A stretch of 64,000 nucleotides of DNA from Phaeotremella fagi. Its lineage: Eukaryota; Basidiomycota; Tremellomycetes; Tremellales; Phaeotremellaceae. How positions within the stretch are numbered: position 1 is the first letter of the stretch; each line of letters starts with the position of its first letter. Both the position numbers and the translations under genes were made by a program. The stretch covers positions 248,001-312,000 of the forward strand of contig BCHU01000012.1 of NCBI GenBank assembly GCA_001599715.1. The letters run 5' to 3'. This document shows, one piece after another, positions 1 through 13,753 of this stretch. The notes under the pieces are model-generated. The model saw nothing but the letters and a program-made list of their open reading frames with translations. It was not told the DNA's origin and ran no database searches.

Positions 1-1957
1 ACGCAGTAGTGACTCCAATAACATTCACCGTCCCCAAAAGAATGTCCAAAGATTTAGCCAGAGGATTTCTAAGAGAATTAGATTCATTAGAAACTGGAAA
101 CAGAGAATTGAGTGGTGAATGGGTAGTAGGAACCGACGTCTGGAAGAGATTGAAAGCGGAAAGAAGAGCTCGACATGATGCTGCCAGACGACGTCGTAGG
201 ATATCGACTGAACTCGGGAGTGAGGAGAAGAATGGGGAATCGAGTTATGGGAGTTTTCATCGGAGATCTTTAGGGAGGGACAGTCCCGACACTGATGAGG
301 ATTCTTTGGCGTCGATGAAGAAAGGTGTTGGGGAGAGAGTCATCTATTACGTCCATGGTGGTGCGTACTATGTGGGGAACGCTGCCACCCATCGATTGAT
401 CACGATTGGCGTCAGTAAGGCATGTAATGCCAGGGTGTTTGGTGAGTGATTATATTGTGCCAGCACTGACGCCACGTAGCTATCACATATCGACTTGCAC
501 CTGAACACGCCTTCCCTCTACCCCTGCACGACGTCTTGGCTGGATATCTAAGACTACTGGCACCCCCTCTATCAATACCGCCCGAAAACATTATTATAGC
601 AGGCGATTCTGCTGGTGGCGGATTGAGTTTAGCTTTGTGTATGTATTTGAGGGATGAGGGGTATCAACTACCTGCTGGATTGGTTTTGATAAGTCCTTGG
701 GTGGATTTGACGATGAGTTGTGGAAGTTGGGAAGAAAACGCCGACAGTGATGTAGTTCCTAGACCCGAGGCTGATGGTGAGTCGTGAAGCTATTCAGAAT
801 TAACGTCAGATCACCTTAATCCCGTTGGCTGTTATCTTGGACCAAAAGGGATCGCAACATATCTAACTCATCCATATGCTTCACCACTATTCGGGGATCT
901 AAGTGGTTTACCACCTATGCTGATCCAATCAGGGGATTCTGAAGTCCTTCGAGACGAGGTGACTCTACTAGCTCATAAAGCTACATTAGCAGGTGTCAAC
1001 GTCACACACGAATTGTACGAAGATATGGTCCATGTCTTCCAGATGTTCACATTCCTACCTGCAGCCCAAGCAGCTATCAACTCGGTCGGTCGATGGGTTA
1101 GAGTCACCTTACCCAAGATCGAAGAAAGTCTATCCACTAAGGACGATGAGAAACTTGGTCTCATTCTGGGTGATGGCGTTTCCGATGAATCTGTTGATTC
1201 TGGTGAATCGAGATTCGTCAATTCAGACGCTCTAGAGATGTACAACGGTGTATTGAGTCCTGAAACGACTATCCATCCTAATGAGATGGAAGCTGTTATC
1301 AACAGAGCTAGACAGAGGTCGTCGACTCTTCAGAATGTTAGAAATGTTGACCAAGAGGAACCTACGATCGATTTGGATTCTTTGCCAACAGGATCGGGAG
1401 CATCGACACCGACTCAATCTTATCACAGACCATCAATCAGTTTAGATACCGCCTCCAATTCTGTCAATTCAAGTGCGATCTCATTAAACCAAAACGAGGG
1501 AGAAAGGAAATTATCTACTCGACCTTCGGTACCTAAACTCCGTCGAGCTTTAACTTCATTCACCTCAGTTCCAGAACCAACTTCACCACCGAGTGTCCGA
1601 AGAAGAAGACCAACGTTAGGTTCAGCATCATTACACGCCTCACCGTCTTTCAACATAATGTCCCCACCACGTGATAACGTTTCGATCTCACCTTCGAACA
1701 GTATACGTCGTCGACGAGGTCCATCCATAACTCTAGGTCTCGGTTTATCTGGTACATCTTCGTCTATGGGGACGAACGAAAGACAGATACCGAGTACGAG
1801 AGCTCGATCGAGTAGTCATTCTGATATTTTCCATCTTGTTGAGGGGTATGTCGAAGGTGGTGCAGCTAACGAGACGGTGGTTTACGCCCCTGGAGGAGAG
1901 GTTAGGAGTGTTGGAGTTTTGGGTGAAGAGCAGGAGGAGGAGGATGTTTTTGGTTAA
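1..1957 (+). CDS. HSL-type alpha/beta hydrolase, 5' partial
   Basis: This is a serine hydrolase (esterase/lipase) of the hormone-sensitive-lipase family. The reading frame is open from base 1, so the N-terminus lies outside the window. Exons are about 1-441, 480-776 and 810-1957. The oxyanion motif HGGAYYVG, the YRLAPE segment completed across intron 1, and the nucleophile elbow GDSAGGG are clear. The remaining triad residues are probably the Asp in QSGDSEVLRDE and the His in EDMVHVFQMF. Past the fold comes a Ser/Thr/Arg-rich, probably disordered tail of about 270 residues, which is long for this family and suggests phosphorylation or localisation signals. The substrate cannot be deduced. The family call is firm; the tail's role is unknown. 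Confidence 0.88.
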
Positions 1958-2138
1958 TGGGAGGAGGGAGCTGTTGTAATTTTCTTGCATTAGGTTGTGT
2001 TTTGCATCTGTTTAAATTTGATATCGAATATGTACATATGCATGGATTGTGTACTGTCGTACAGAATTGTAAGATGTATTAGCAAGGTCGTACACACAGG
2101 TCAAGAAGTTGATTTCTATGCTACATTAAAGAATTACA

Positions 2139-4535
2139 TTAATCCAGATCAATCATCTCCTCATCTACCAGTACTTTTTCAACGACCTTCTTTTCGATAG
2201 GCGCGTTGACACTCCGGATCTTTGGTCCAGGTGGTGGACCAAGTTTAATAGGTTTATCAGAACTTTTTTTAAGTGAAGATAGACTTGCTGACTGTTTTCT
2301 CGAGTGAGTTTGGGATTTTCATTTGTTTGGAAAAGGACATACACGTTTAACGCCATCTCCATGATCGACTGAACCAGTTTTATTCGATGGATCAAATCCA
2401 AGATCTCTGATCGTACTAGCCGAAAAAGGTCTTTTCTTGTCCGGTTCAATCCCAGTACTTTCATTTCCAATTCCACCTGAACCACCAATCTTTGATTTGC
2501 TATTCAATCCTGTTTGACCCAACTGTTGATGATTCTTTTGAATATCATAAAGATATTTAGCACCTACACTCCCATTCTTTCCGTCCAACTCTATAATCTT
2601 ATCTAAACCTCTCATCAAAAGCCTGTCATCAACTTTCCGTTGTGTTTTATGATGTTTCTTAGGTCTGGTTAATGAGTCATCACCGAAACCTTTGATTTTG
2701 GATGATGACTCGCCGGTTCTGACGATGTTACCACCAGGGATGATGTAGGTCGTACCCCCTCCACCGTTTTCTTGGGTTTTGGGTGCAGCTTGAGGGCCGT
2801 TGGCGGGGAGTAAACCTCTTTTGTTTCTTGGATCGTAACCTCGAGAAGTGGGATATGATCCTGCGAATCCATCTTTTGGAGGTCTTTTGGGTCCACCGGT
2901 CGTTAGTGCGAATACTGATGTACTGTGTAATGTTAGAAGATATTGCACTAAGGTAGGAGAAGAGATCCTACCTAGCTGTAAACTCTGATCGACCAGCACG
3001 AGTTCTTTGAATGGCCGCGAAGACGTGGTATTCACATACTTGAGATTGACGACTAGTGGGTGTCAGTCGTAGAATCTATTTATGTTCGGCCAACTCACAC
3101 GTCTACCCAGTTTTCACACCTGTTTCCATCTTTTTGGATAGCCGTGCAACATCCTAAATCCCTCGCATGTCCGATAAGAGTAACTGAATCGTCAGAGATC
3201 GGGTTCAAAGCCAATGGTAGCGTCAAGGGATGAGGTGCTTGAGAGCCAGACTAACAAGTCAGTCCGTATTTCCATTTGACAACTCACTCTTAACGGCCTC
3301 AATACCCTTGGATTGAGAATGGCAATCACACTTCCTACAGCTAGGTTACACCATTTCTCATAAGCACCACCAGAACCTCCTTTATACGTCCTTTTGACCT
3401 TCTTCCCTCCCTCATCATCAGAGTCGCCCTCAACTTCCTCACGAACGACGTGATCAGCTTCAAACAACAGTAACTGAAGTAACGCATCACCACTCGAACT
3501 TGAACATGAACTTTTGGGTGGTAGAGAACATAATTTCAGATTGAGATATTTCCTTGGTCCTCTCTTTTTCTTCCAATCGCCCTTCTTACCATTTTCCGTG
3601 GGTTTCTTATCATTGTTCGAAGGTCTTTTACCATTTTTGTTGACGTTTGATGGCCCACTTTCGTCTTCTGAGGTATCAAGATCTGAAACCACCGTTTCCT
3701 CTTTCGTCCCGCTAACTCTGATATCTGATCGTTCCGCTACAACGGCGATAGTCAACCAATCACCTTCAACAGGGATATCGTACGTTGCTCCATCTCTTGA
3801 AAGACGGATAACAGAGTATAGAGTTGAAGGTGTTAAATGATATCTTCCATGGATATGATCCTGGACCGCAGCGTGTGATAAAGTCCTTCTCCTAAACACG
3901 TTTCAGCTCTAAACGATTCGATCCACTCACGAAAGTCTGATACCAGAATTAGGTTCAACATGTAACCATTCATCATCCCCCTCAGGATCTTTACCAACCT
4001 CTTTAGGACCTAATCTAAGATTCTCGATGATGGTCAAAGAATCGTTATCCCGTTTAGGATCTTCGACCTCTAATTCTAAAGATATTTCCCTTGTTGCCCT
4101 GATAGATTGTCGATCAGAGAACGTTGATGATCGGGGTATCACTATTTTATCTGATTTCGAGGTAGATGCTTGACGACTGTTAGACAGGGATAAAGCCATT
4201 TTGGAAGGTGCAGGTCGAAGTGGGATTTCAGGAAGCGTTTGACGAGGTTTAGTAGAAGGTTGAACAGGTTTTCTGACGAACGAAGGTTGAGCAGGTCGAT
4301 TAACGGGTAGAACATCTTTGGTGATGACTAGATGGGTTAGAATCTCAACTACTGACTAAGAGATACCTTTAGGTTTGGTCGGTGTCGAGCCGACTAGAAT
4401 CTTTGCATTTTCCGCCTCCTTCGCTCGTCTCTCTTTAGCTAGCTTTTCTAGTTTTGACGTTCGGGCTGCTTCAAGTTTGGCTATTTGAGCGTCGATGTCT
4501 GCTGTGTCGTTTTCGTTATCTTCTTCTTGTTCCAT
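2139..4535 (-). CDS. MCM10: DNA replication initiation factor Mcm10
   Basis: Mcm10 binds the CMG helicase and DNA polymerase alpha at origins. Seven exons (4367-4535, 3931-4327, 3288-3891, 3099-3250, 2972-3052, 2343-2922, 2139-2291) sum to 2136 nt, or 711 aa. The N-terminus has a coiled-coil-like stretch (DIDAQIAKLEAARTSKLEKL). The central OB-fold region includes LAVGSVIAILNPRVL. It is followed by the family's CCCH zinc knuckle: CCTAIQKDGNRCENWVD, then CEYHVFAAIQRTRAG across two introns. The final intron (2292-2342) adds about 50 residues that a simple open-frame reading would miss. The start chosen is the first ATG; the frame upstream opens only with TTG. It is divergent from CDK8. Confidence 0.9.
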
Positions 4536-4594
4536 TGTGAGGGTTTCTTGAATCTTTTCAGGTGGAATGGGAAGCGAAAGAGAAATCAAAATGG

Positions 4595-4600
4595 ACGCGA
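4595..4600 (-). promoter_or_regulatory. MCB-like half element before MCM10
   Basis: The plus strand reads ACGCGA about 60 bp upstream of the MCM10 ATG. It differs by one base from the MluI cell-cycle box ACGCGT bound by MBF-type G1/S factors in fungi. A single degenerate copy is weak evidence; it is listed because POL1, a few kb away, has a perfect copy next to the same ACGCGA string. Confidence 0.3.
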
Positions 4601-4640
4601 CGAAGACAATATCTCAATATTATTAAAGAAGTCAATCGCG

Positions 4641-4650
4641 GTCACGTGAC
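4641..4650. promoter_or_regulatory. Palindromic E-box in the MCM10/CDK8 shared promoter
   Basis: GTCACGTGAC is a perfect 10-bp palindrome with a CACGTG core, the binding site of bHLH factors such as Cbf1/USF. It lies roughly midway in the 218-bp interval between the divergent MCM10 and CDK8 start codons, so it could serve both genes. Only the sequence match supports it. Confidence 0.45.
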
Positions 4651-4753
4651 ATTCATTGCTTCGAAGACCGTTAACAGGGAAGGATATCAAGATCAAGATT
4701 ACCTATATATTCATTTCTTCTCAATTCTACAATCATAACTTGTGCTTATCATC

Positions 4754-6635
<1,882 letters not shown>

Positions 6636-6757
6636 TGGGGTGGGGGTGGTGTCGTGTGTCGTTGTATCTGGTCTGTATTCATTGTATCATAATAGTATAG
6701 ATGTTAAATGGGTGTAACATATAAATTGTAACAATGTATGTAATGTTGATTTTGGTA

Positions 6758-6768
6758 ACGCGACGCGT
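6758..6768 (+). promoter_or_regulatory. MluI cell-cycle box upstream of POL1
   Basis: The string ACGCGACGCGT contains a perfect ACGCGT box (6763-6768) preceded by an overlapping ACGCGA, about 95 bp before the POL1 start codon. ACGCGT is the MBF site that drives G1/S expression of DNA-synthesis genes, POL1 among them, in other fungi. That it works here is inference from position and gene identity. Confidence 0.6.
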
Positions 6769-6862
6769 CAAATGGTGATCTGATCTGATCTTTCTTTCAT
6801 TTTAATCATTTCTTAACTTCTAATCTCATTCTTGAATCTTATCCTCAACACCCATCTCTCAG

Positions 6863-9800
6863 ATGCCAGCTGCAAAGGTAGATCGTCTTGCTGCTTTGAG
6901 GGAAGCTAGAGCAAAAGGTGGTAGATTGAGTCAATGGAAAGTGAGCTGGATTCCCAATCAAAACAAAGACAATCACTGATACCTCCCAGCCCGAAGACGC
7001 TGAAATCTACGATGAAGTGACGGACGACCAATACCAATCAATCGTCGGTTCACGTCTTGATCGTGATGATTTCATCATAGATGACGATGGGAGTGGTTAC
7101 GTTGATAACGGAATGGACGATTGGGAAGGTGCCAACGACGACGATGATGAGGTCAGTGAGGATGAGGATGATTTCGAAGGTGAAGATGAAGAACTACGCA
7201 AAGGTACGTTATCCACTTCCACCTTGAATCTACATCTCACGAATGAATTATTCAGCACGTAAAGCGAAAAGAGCAAAGTTACGCGCTCGAAACGCATCCA
7301 AAACCCAGACCAAAACCAATAATAAACCAAAACCGAAATCGACTTTTTCAGATTACGCCCGACCAGCTCAAGCGTCAACTTCAACTTATCGACCTGCCCC
7401 AACCGCAGCTAACGAGGACGACTTCATGGCGTCATTACTGTCAGCAGTTGATAACGCGCCCACCTCGTCTTTAGCTGCGCGTAAACGAAAATCATCACCT
7501 GAAATACCTTCCTCCGAAGGATTGGAATTGGAACCTAGTTCCGAAGATAGTTTCTTTGGGTCAAGGAAACGATTCGGTGTGGAGGACGATGAGGAGGAAG
7601 GGTTGTGGGATGATAAGCGGGGTGTGTTGGGTAAGAAACCTAGAGTTTCTGATGTTACTGTTATGAATGAAGAGATGGAAGTTGATGAGGTTCCTTTTGT
7701 CGTTAAATCTGAACCTAGGGATGATAACGATGAGGACGAGGATGAGGTTACTATCAAACCCTCTAGACCTTTGGTTTCGGCCGCTGGAAAATTGAACGGT
7801 TCGATTCAACCTTCTTCAAAACGTAGAGTCATCAACGCGACCTCTGTCAAGAACGTCATCGTCAAACCGGAACCTGTATTGATCAAATCTGAAATCGTCG
7901 AATCAATGAACAAGAATATCAAACCTACAATCAACGGTGGTAAACCTCTACCACCTGGATCAGCCAACTGGCAATCAGTTCAGGAATCACTCATAGCTCC
8001 AGATCTCAAGGTATCCGAATTGGATTCAGTGAGAACCCCTCAAGGTTCAACCAAAGTGGAGAATGTTTTGGAATCTGATGGTAAATTACGAATGTTCTGG
8101 TTGGATTTCTTGGACCAAGACGGTGTTGTTCATTTAATTGGTAAAGTTCTTGATAGGGGTAGTGGGAAATGGGTCAGTTGTTGTTTAAACATCAACGGGA
8201 TTCAAAGGAATTTATTCGTTAAACCAAGAGTCAAACGATATTGTGAGTATCCTCTACTTCCTTAGATTTAGCTAATTCGTTTACAGCTGGAAATCGTGAA
8301 ACCGATCTTGAAGTGACCAAATCTGACGTTTATCAAGATTTCGATAAATTCCGTCAGAAAGTTGGTATAGAGGAATGGGCAGCTAAATTCGTTCAAAGGA
8401 AATACGCTTTTGAAGACAAGACCGTCGAAAAAGGTGAAAGTGAATGGATGAAGGTTGTTTATGGTTTCAATGGTGGGTGCAGTTTGGCAGATCTCGCTGA
8501 CATGGATAGAACCCGAAATCCCAATGGATTCTTCTGGATCGACTTTCTCTCATGTTTTCGGTACTAACACTACACCGTTTGAACTTCTTGTACTGAAACG
8601 AAAAATCATGGGTCCTTGTTGGTTGGAGATCAAGGATGCTAGTTTGAGTGCGAAATCTGTGAGTCAGGACAGTGAAGCCCTGGCTAATAATTTAGGCGTC
8701 ATGGTGCAAGATTGAATTTTCAGTGTCGGATCCCAAAAACGTCAACCCTTTCTTGGAGACTGACCCATCCGCACCGAAAGATATGCCACCGGTGACGATA
8801 ATGAGTTTATCAGCTAGAACTATTGTCAATCATCGTGAGAACAAGACGGAAATCTTGTGTGTTACCACCAGGACCTGGGAGGGATGTAGGTGGCATCTCC
8901 TCTTGCCATGTCCGCCACTAACATCATATAGGTAATATCGAGGATCCCACACCACCAGATCGTCAACCGAGTGCTGTCAACACTATCGTCCGACCTATCG
9001 AAAAATTCCCACCTGGACTCGAAGCTCGAGCCAAAACCGAACGATCCCCCTTCCAAACTGTTAAAGCTGAACGTGCACTGTTGAACAGTCTGTTAGCTAC
9101 CATCCAAAGACATGATCCGGATGTTGTTATTGGTCATAACTTCCTTGGAAACACTTTTGAAGCACTTTTGTACCGTATGAAAGAGCTTAAAGCAGATCAT
9201 TGGTCTAGGATTGGTAGATTCAGAAGAAAACAATTCAATATTAGTAAAGCTGGCAGTAACGTTCGACTCATGGCTGGTAGATTGGTGGCGGATCTTGCTA
9301 GTGATGCTGCAAAAGTGAGTTCCAAGGGTTTGAACGTAGTCTGATTGGTCATTAGGGGATGATTGCATCTACAACTTGGTCTCTTACTGAAATGTGTGGA
9401 TCCCTTTTGAAGATTCAACGTGAAGATATAGATCCAGAGGATACACATAGTTATTTTGATCATACACTTTCTGGACCTGAACGATTGATCAAGTTCATAA
9501 GGTTATGTGAAGTGGACGCTTTCTTCCAAATGGCTATAGCGTCTCGTGTTCAGATCTTACCACTCACGAAACAATTGACGAATCTAGCTGGTAACTCTTG
9601 GTAAGTTTACTGAACCTTGAAGGAAAAAACTCTAACCAGACACAGGAATTTGACACTCAACGGAGGTCGTGCGGTCCGAAACGAATTCATCTTATTGCAC
9701 GAATTCCATCGACTCAAATACGTTTGTCCAGACAAAGTTTTCTCTTCCAAGAAATTCAAAACTGTCATCAACGATGATGGGGAAGAGGCTGAGGAAGTTG

Positions 9801-12149
9801 TCAACACCAATAAAAGAGGTAAAGCTAAATACGCCGGTGGTTTGGTTTTCGAACCTAAACGTGGTCTTTGGGATACTTATATTTTGGTCATGGATTTCAA
9901 TTCTTTGTATCCTAGTATTATCCAGGAATATAATATCGATTTCACGACTGTTGAAAGGGAAGCTGAGGTAGATGTAGGTTGTTCATGGTAGATTTATACT
10001 AATTTGCGATATAGGACGAGGAAGAAAAGATTCCTGATGTCCCAGCAAGTGATGTTTCTCAAGGTGTTCTGCCTAGAATTATCGCTACACTTGTATCACG
10101 TCGACGACAGGTGAAAGGCTTGATGAAAGATAAATCTGCAACACCTGCGAAACTTCAACAAGTAAGTGGGATGGAGTTTAGTTACTGACCTCGATCAGTA
10201 TGATATCAAACAACAAGCTTTGAAACTTACTGCCAATTCCATGTACGGTTGTCTTGGTTTCCAAGGATCCAGATTCTCATCGAGACCTTTGGCTGCTTTA
10301 ACGACGTTCAAGGGTAGAGAGATTTTGACCCATACAAGAGAACTTGCAGAGTCGTTATCGTTGGATGTAAGTTGAAAACTGCTCACCAAAGCTGAATCAA
10401 AACAGGTCGTCTACGGTGATACCGATTCAGTATTCGTTAATTCAAACGTAACGACCTATCAAGAAGCCCTAAAGATTGCCAATGAATTCAAGAAACTCGT
10501 CAACGAACGATATAAATTACTGGAGATAGATTTGGACGCCACGTTCGAAAGAGTTCTTCTGTTGAACAAGAAAAAATACGCTGCTGTCAAAATCGACGAG
10601 AACGGTGAAAAGACTACAGAAGTCAAGGGATTGGATATGAAACGTCGTGAATTTTCCAAAATCTCCAAAGATTCCTCTAGGTACGGTGCTTCTCTTTTGC
10701 TCGATTGTTATACCGATATTGATGGATGTTTAGTGCTGTTTTGAAAGAGATTCTTTCGGGTGAAGCTACTGAGATTGTCGTTTCCAAGATTCATGAACTT
10801 CTTACGGTTCTTGGGGAGACTGTACGAAGTGGCTCCATTCCTTTAGAGGAGTTTATTATCTTCAAGGTATGTCCTATGGTGAAGAGACCATCGAGTCTCC
10901 TTACTAACCTATCGATACTTTAGCGACTCGGTAAGAATCCAGAAGACTATCCAGACAAGAAATCCCAACCCCACGTCCAAGTTGCATTACGTATGAAAGC
11001 CAAAGGAACGGCCGTCAGAGCTCACGATGTTATACCCTACATCATCTGTTTGGGGGAAGATGGGAAAGCAGCGAAATCGGCTCAAGCTGATAAAGCCTTC
11101 CATCCTGATGATCTACGTAGACAGGGTTCTGAATTGAAAATCGGTTGGTTTTCCTCTCTTTCGATGTTGTTATAAGGGCTAAGGATTTTGTTTTAGATTA
11201 CGATTATTATTTGGATAATCAAATCTTACAGCCTATTTTACGTCTTTGTGATTCGATTGAAGGGACGGATAGAGCTAGATTGGCGGAATGTTTAGGTCAG
11301 TCACTATCCGGGTTTTTGAGACAGACAATTGACAAGTGTTTAGGACTTGATCCTGCACGATACATGACACAGAATGGAGAAGCGGCTGAAAGAGCTTTCT
11401 TCACTTTCGAATCTCAAATCTCTGATAAGGAACGGTTCAAGGATGCAGACCCACTACCGATTAGATGTATGGCTTGTGAGGTTACGTTTAATTTTGAAGG
11501 TTTGTTAGAGGATACCGTGAGTCGTCTTCAATGATTTTATGAATGAGTGACTGAAAACAGCGGTTAGGCGAATATGATTCAATCGACCGGAGTCGTTTGT
11601 CCGGCTTGCACATCGGTCATATCGACACCTTCTATAGGTGTTCAATTGGAGAATCAGATCCGATCACATATCTCGAGATATTATCTGGGTTATACTGTTT
11701 GTGAAGGTGATGGATGTGGAGCTAGGACTAGGATGATGGGAGTTTACGGTAGACGATGTTTGGGTTTCGTTAGGGAGGGTTGTAAAGGTACAGTTAGACT
11801 TGAGGTTAGTTCCCATTCTTCGGTCGGGAGGGAGATTTACTGAAAGTTATGGGTTTAGTACACCGATTCAAAACTTTATAACCAATTGTTATTCTATTCA
11901 CATCTTTTCGACACTGAAAAAGCGATTTCATCGGTTAGAGGATCAGCTAGATTCGGTAAGTCGTCATCAAGCGCAATTGATGAGATCATTGCTGATGGTT
12001 TTATAGAGGAAATCCAATCTTTGGCTATCTCGAATCAGTCGGCTTTCGCTTTGCTTTACGGTATCGCTGATAAATATCTCGATAGGAATGGGAGGAGATA
12101 TGTTGATCTTAAAGGGTTGTTTGGGTTTATGGAGAGGATCAAATTGTAA
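6863..12149 (+). CDS. POL1: DNA polymerase alpha catalytic subunit
   Basis: This family B polymerase extends primase RNA primers at origins and on Okazaki fragments. The protein is roughly 1450 aa, split by about a dozen short introns. The start [19 protein letters not shown] is followed by a typical acidic N-terminus and the helix [13 protein letters not shown]. The exonuclease-like region ([19 protein letters not shown]) lacks the usual proofreading acidic residues, as is normal for alpha polymerases. Polymerase motif A is [14 protein letters not shown], motif B is [13 protein letters not shown] and motif C is YGDTDSVF. The C-terminal zinc modules show [16 protein letters not shown] and CEGDGCG, which bind the B subunit and primase. 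It ends 104 bp from the convergent eIF3f gene. Confidence 0.96.
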
Positions 12150-12253
12150 TCATAGATTTCGGAGGATCTTTTTTAGTTTTTTACTTTTTTCTCGTGTCAA
12201 CAATGTATTTTCTGCATAGTATCAGATTGCAATCTATGATCGAATACATCCAT

Positions 12254-13387
12254 CTATTGCTGAGCACCACCTTGAACCTGAGCCTGAACCTGAGCACCAC
12301 CTTGACCTTGACCTTGTTGTAACAAAGCCAATCTACCCGAAAGTTCAACCTGACTTCTAACCAGATTAGCCAAATATGAAACGGTGAGTGTATCTTGTAA
12401 ACCGTTTTTGATTCCACTTTCATCTTCATCACCAGAATCGGTTGAGGTTGACCAACGTCCAACACCGTCAAGTAAATATTTACCAACTTGTTCATCACCT
12501 TTTTGTTGGTTTTCGTTGACTGACACGACGTATTGTAGACATCCTTCTATGAGTTCTGAGAGTTGGTTCAATGAGTTTGAGAGGTTTGGGAGAGGGGGTA
12601 AGGAAGGTGTTGGAATGGTTTTATGCGATGTTAATAAATCCACTAAAAACGATTGTCTTGGATTAACATTTGATATCTAGATAAAAAGGAGCTATGCTTA
12701 CAAGCGGCACGTTCGGATTCAGCAACTTTGATCGATACTGGTACAGGTAAGAAGACACAGTTTTCAGCTTTAGGTGTGAGTCCTAATTGAGATGATATGT
12801 AACCCTTGATACCTAGACCTTTACCTGATTCTGTGAGTTCGGTGTCGACTGTTAAATGGATCGGTTGGTGGGGGTTGGTCTCTTGTGAGAAATAATTTTG
12901 GACTAGAGCTGAATAGGCGTTGAGAGTTGGATGAGTTGCGTACCTACAGAAGCCGTTAGTGATATTTCAAACAATATGATATAGCGACACGTACCATCCA
13001 ACGATTTGTTCACGCGCACCGTTCTTGGATAAAAGTTCAATCATCCCTTGTTGGAAACTCATATCGACAGCTATTTGATTTTCGTCTTCTGAATGTGGAA
13101 CGGCGAATGAAGATCTGACATCGATTTCGGTACCGTTCTCAGATCTAACTCCCATGAGGGTACCGATGACTCTTGGTGTTGTTGAATCACTTGATTTTCT
13201 TGAGTGATGGGTTAAGATTGAGGCTAGGACTGATGGATGGATCGTGATTGAGGTAGGTGATCGACTGGTTTATGATAAGTAGATCAGTGATTGTTTATTC
13301 TGAGCTTGTTTTTAAGACTTACAGTTGAGATGCTGATGAAGGGGGTAGATTCAAATGAAGAGCTGAAGAAGCTGCGTCGAGTGACAT
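12254..13387 (-). CDS. Translation initiation factor eIF3 subunit f
   Basis: This is an MPN-domain subunit of eIF3, which assembles the 43S preinitiation complex in the cytoplasm. It starts MSLDAASSALHLNLPPSSAS and has several short introns. The MPN core reads ITIHPSVLASILTHHSRK, then RVIGTLMGV, then GWYATHPTLNAYSALVQNYF. The metal-binding JAMM signature is absent, as expected for eIF3f. A region of GLGIKGYISSQLGL type follows, and the C-terminal helices end in a Gln/Gly-rich tail (QQGQGQGGAQVQAQ). Length is a little over 300 aa, typical of the family. It is convergent with POL1 and divergent from the HEATR5 gene. Confidence 0.9.
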
Positions 13388-13753
13388 TTTGAATCAGATT
13401 TTTTTGATGCAGTTGTGGATGTATCCAGATGGGTATTGGGTTGATGTGTTGAACACTTCTAGCTGTTTTATCCCTTGGTTATTGAAATGTTCTCTCTGTT
13501 GGATTGAAAGAATGAAGATGATTCCTGAATATTTTTAACGTTGTAATAAAACCAGGAAAAGATGAAAATATCGAACAAAGAAACAATTCAACAGGAAGTT
13601 AAATGGGGGGTAGGAATAAGCTATATAATGGTCACATTGTCAGGCTCAACGCGGTGGTGGTGGTGTCCTTCTTGGTGACTGGTGATTAACTCAACATCTA
13701 TACAAATCTTTATCCTTCTCTTCTCTTCACAACACCCCTCACCCATCTCCACA
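13388..13753. other. Divergent promoter region, eIF3f / LAA1-like
   Basis: This 366-bp interval lies between two divergent start codons. It is T-rich just upstream of the eIF3f ATG and CT-rich just upstream of the other gene. No gene, tRNA or clear factor site was recognised. Confidence 0.6.
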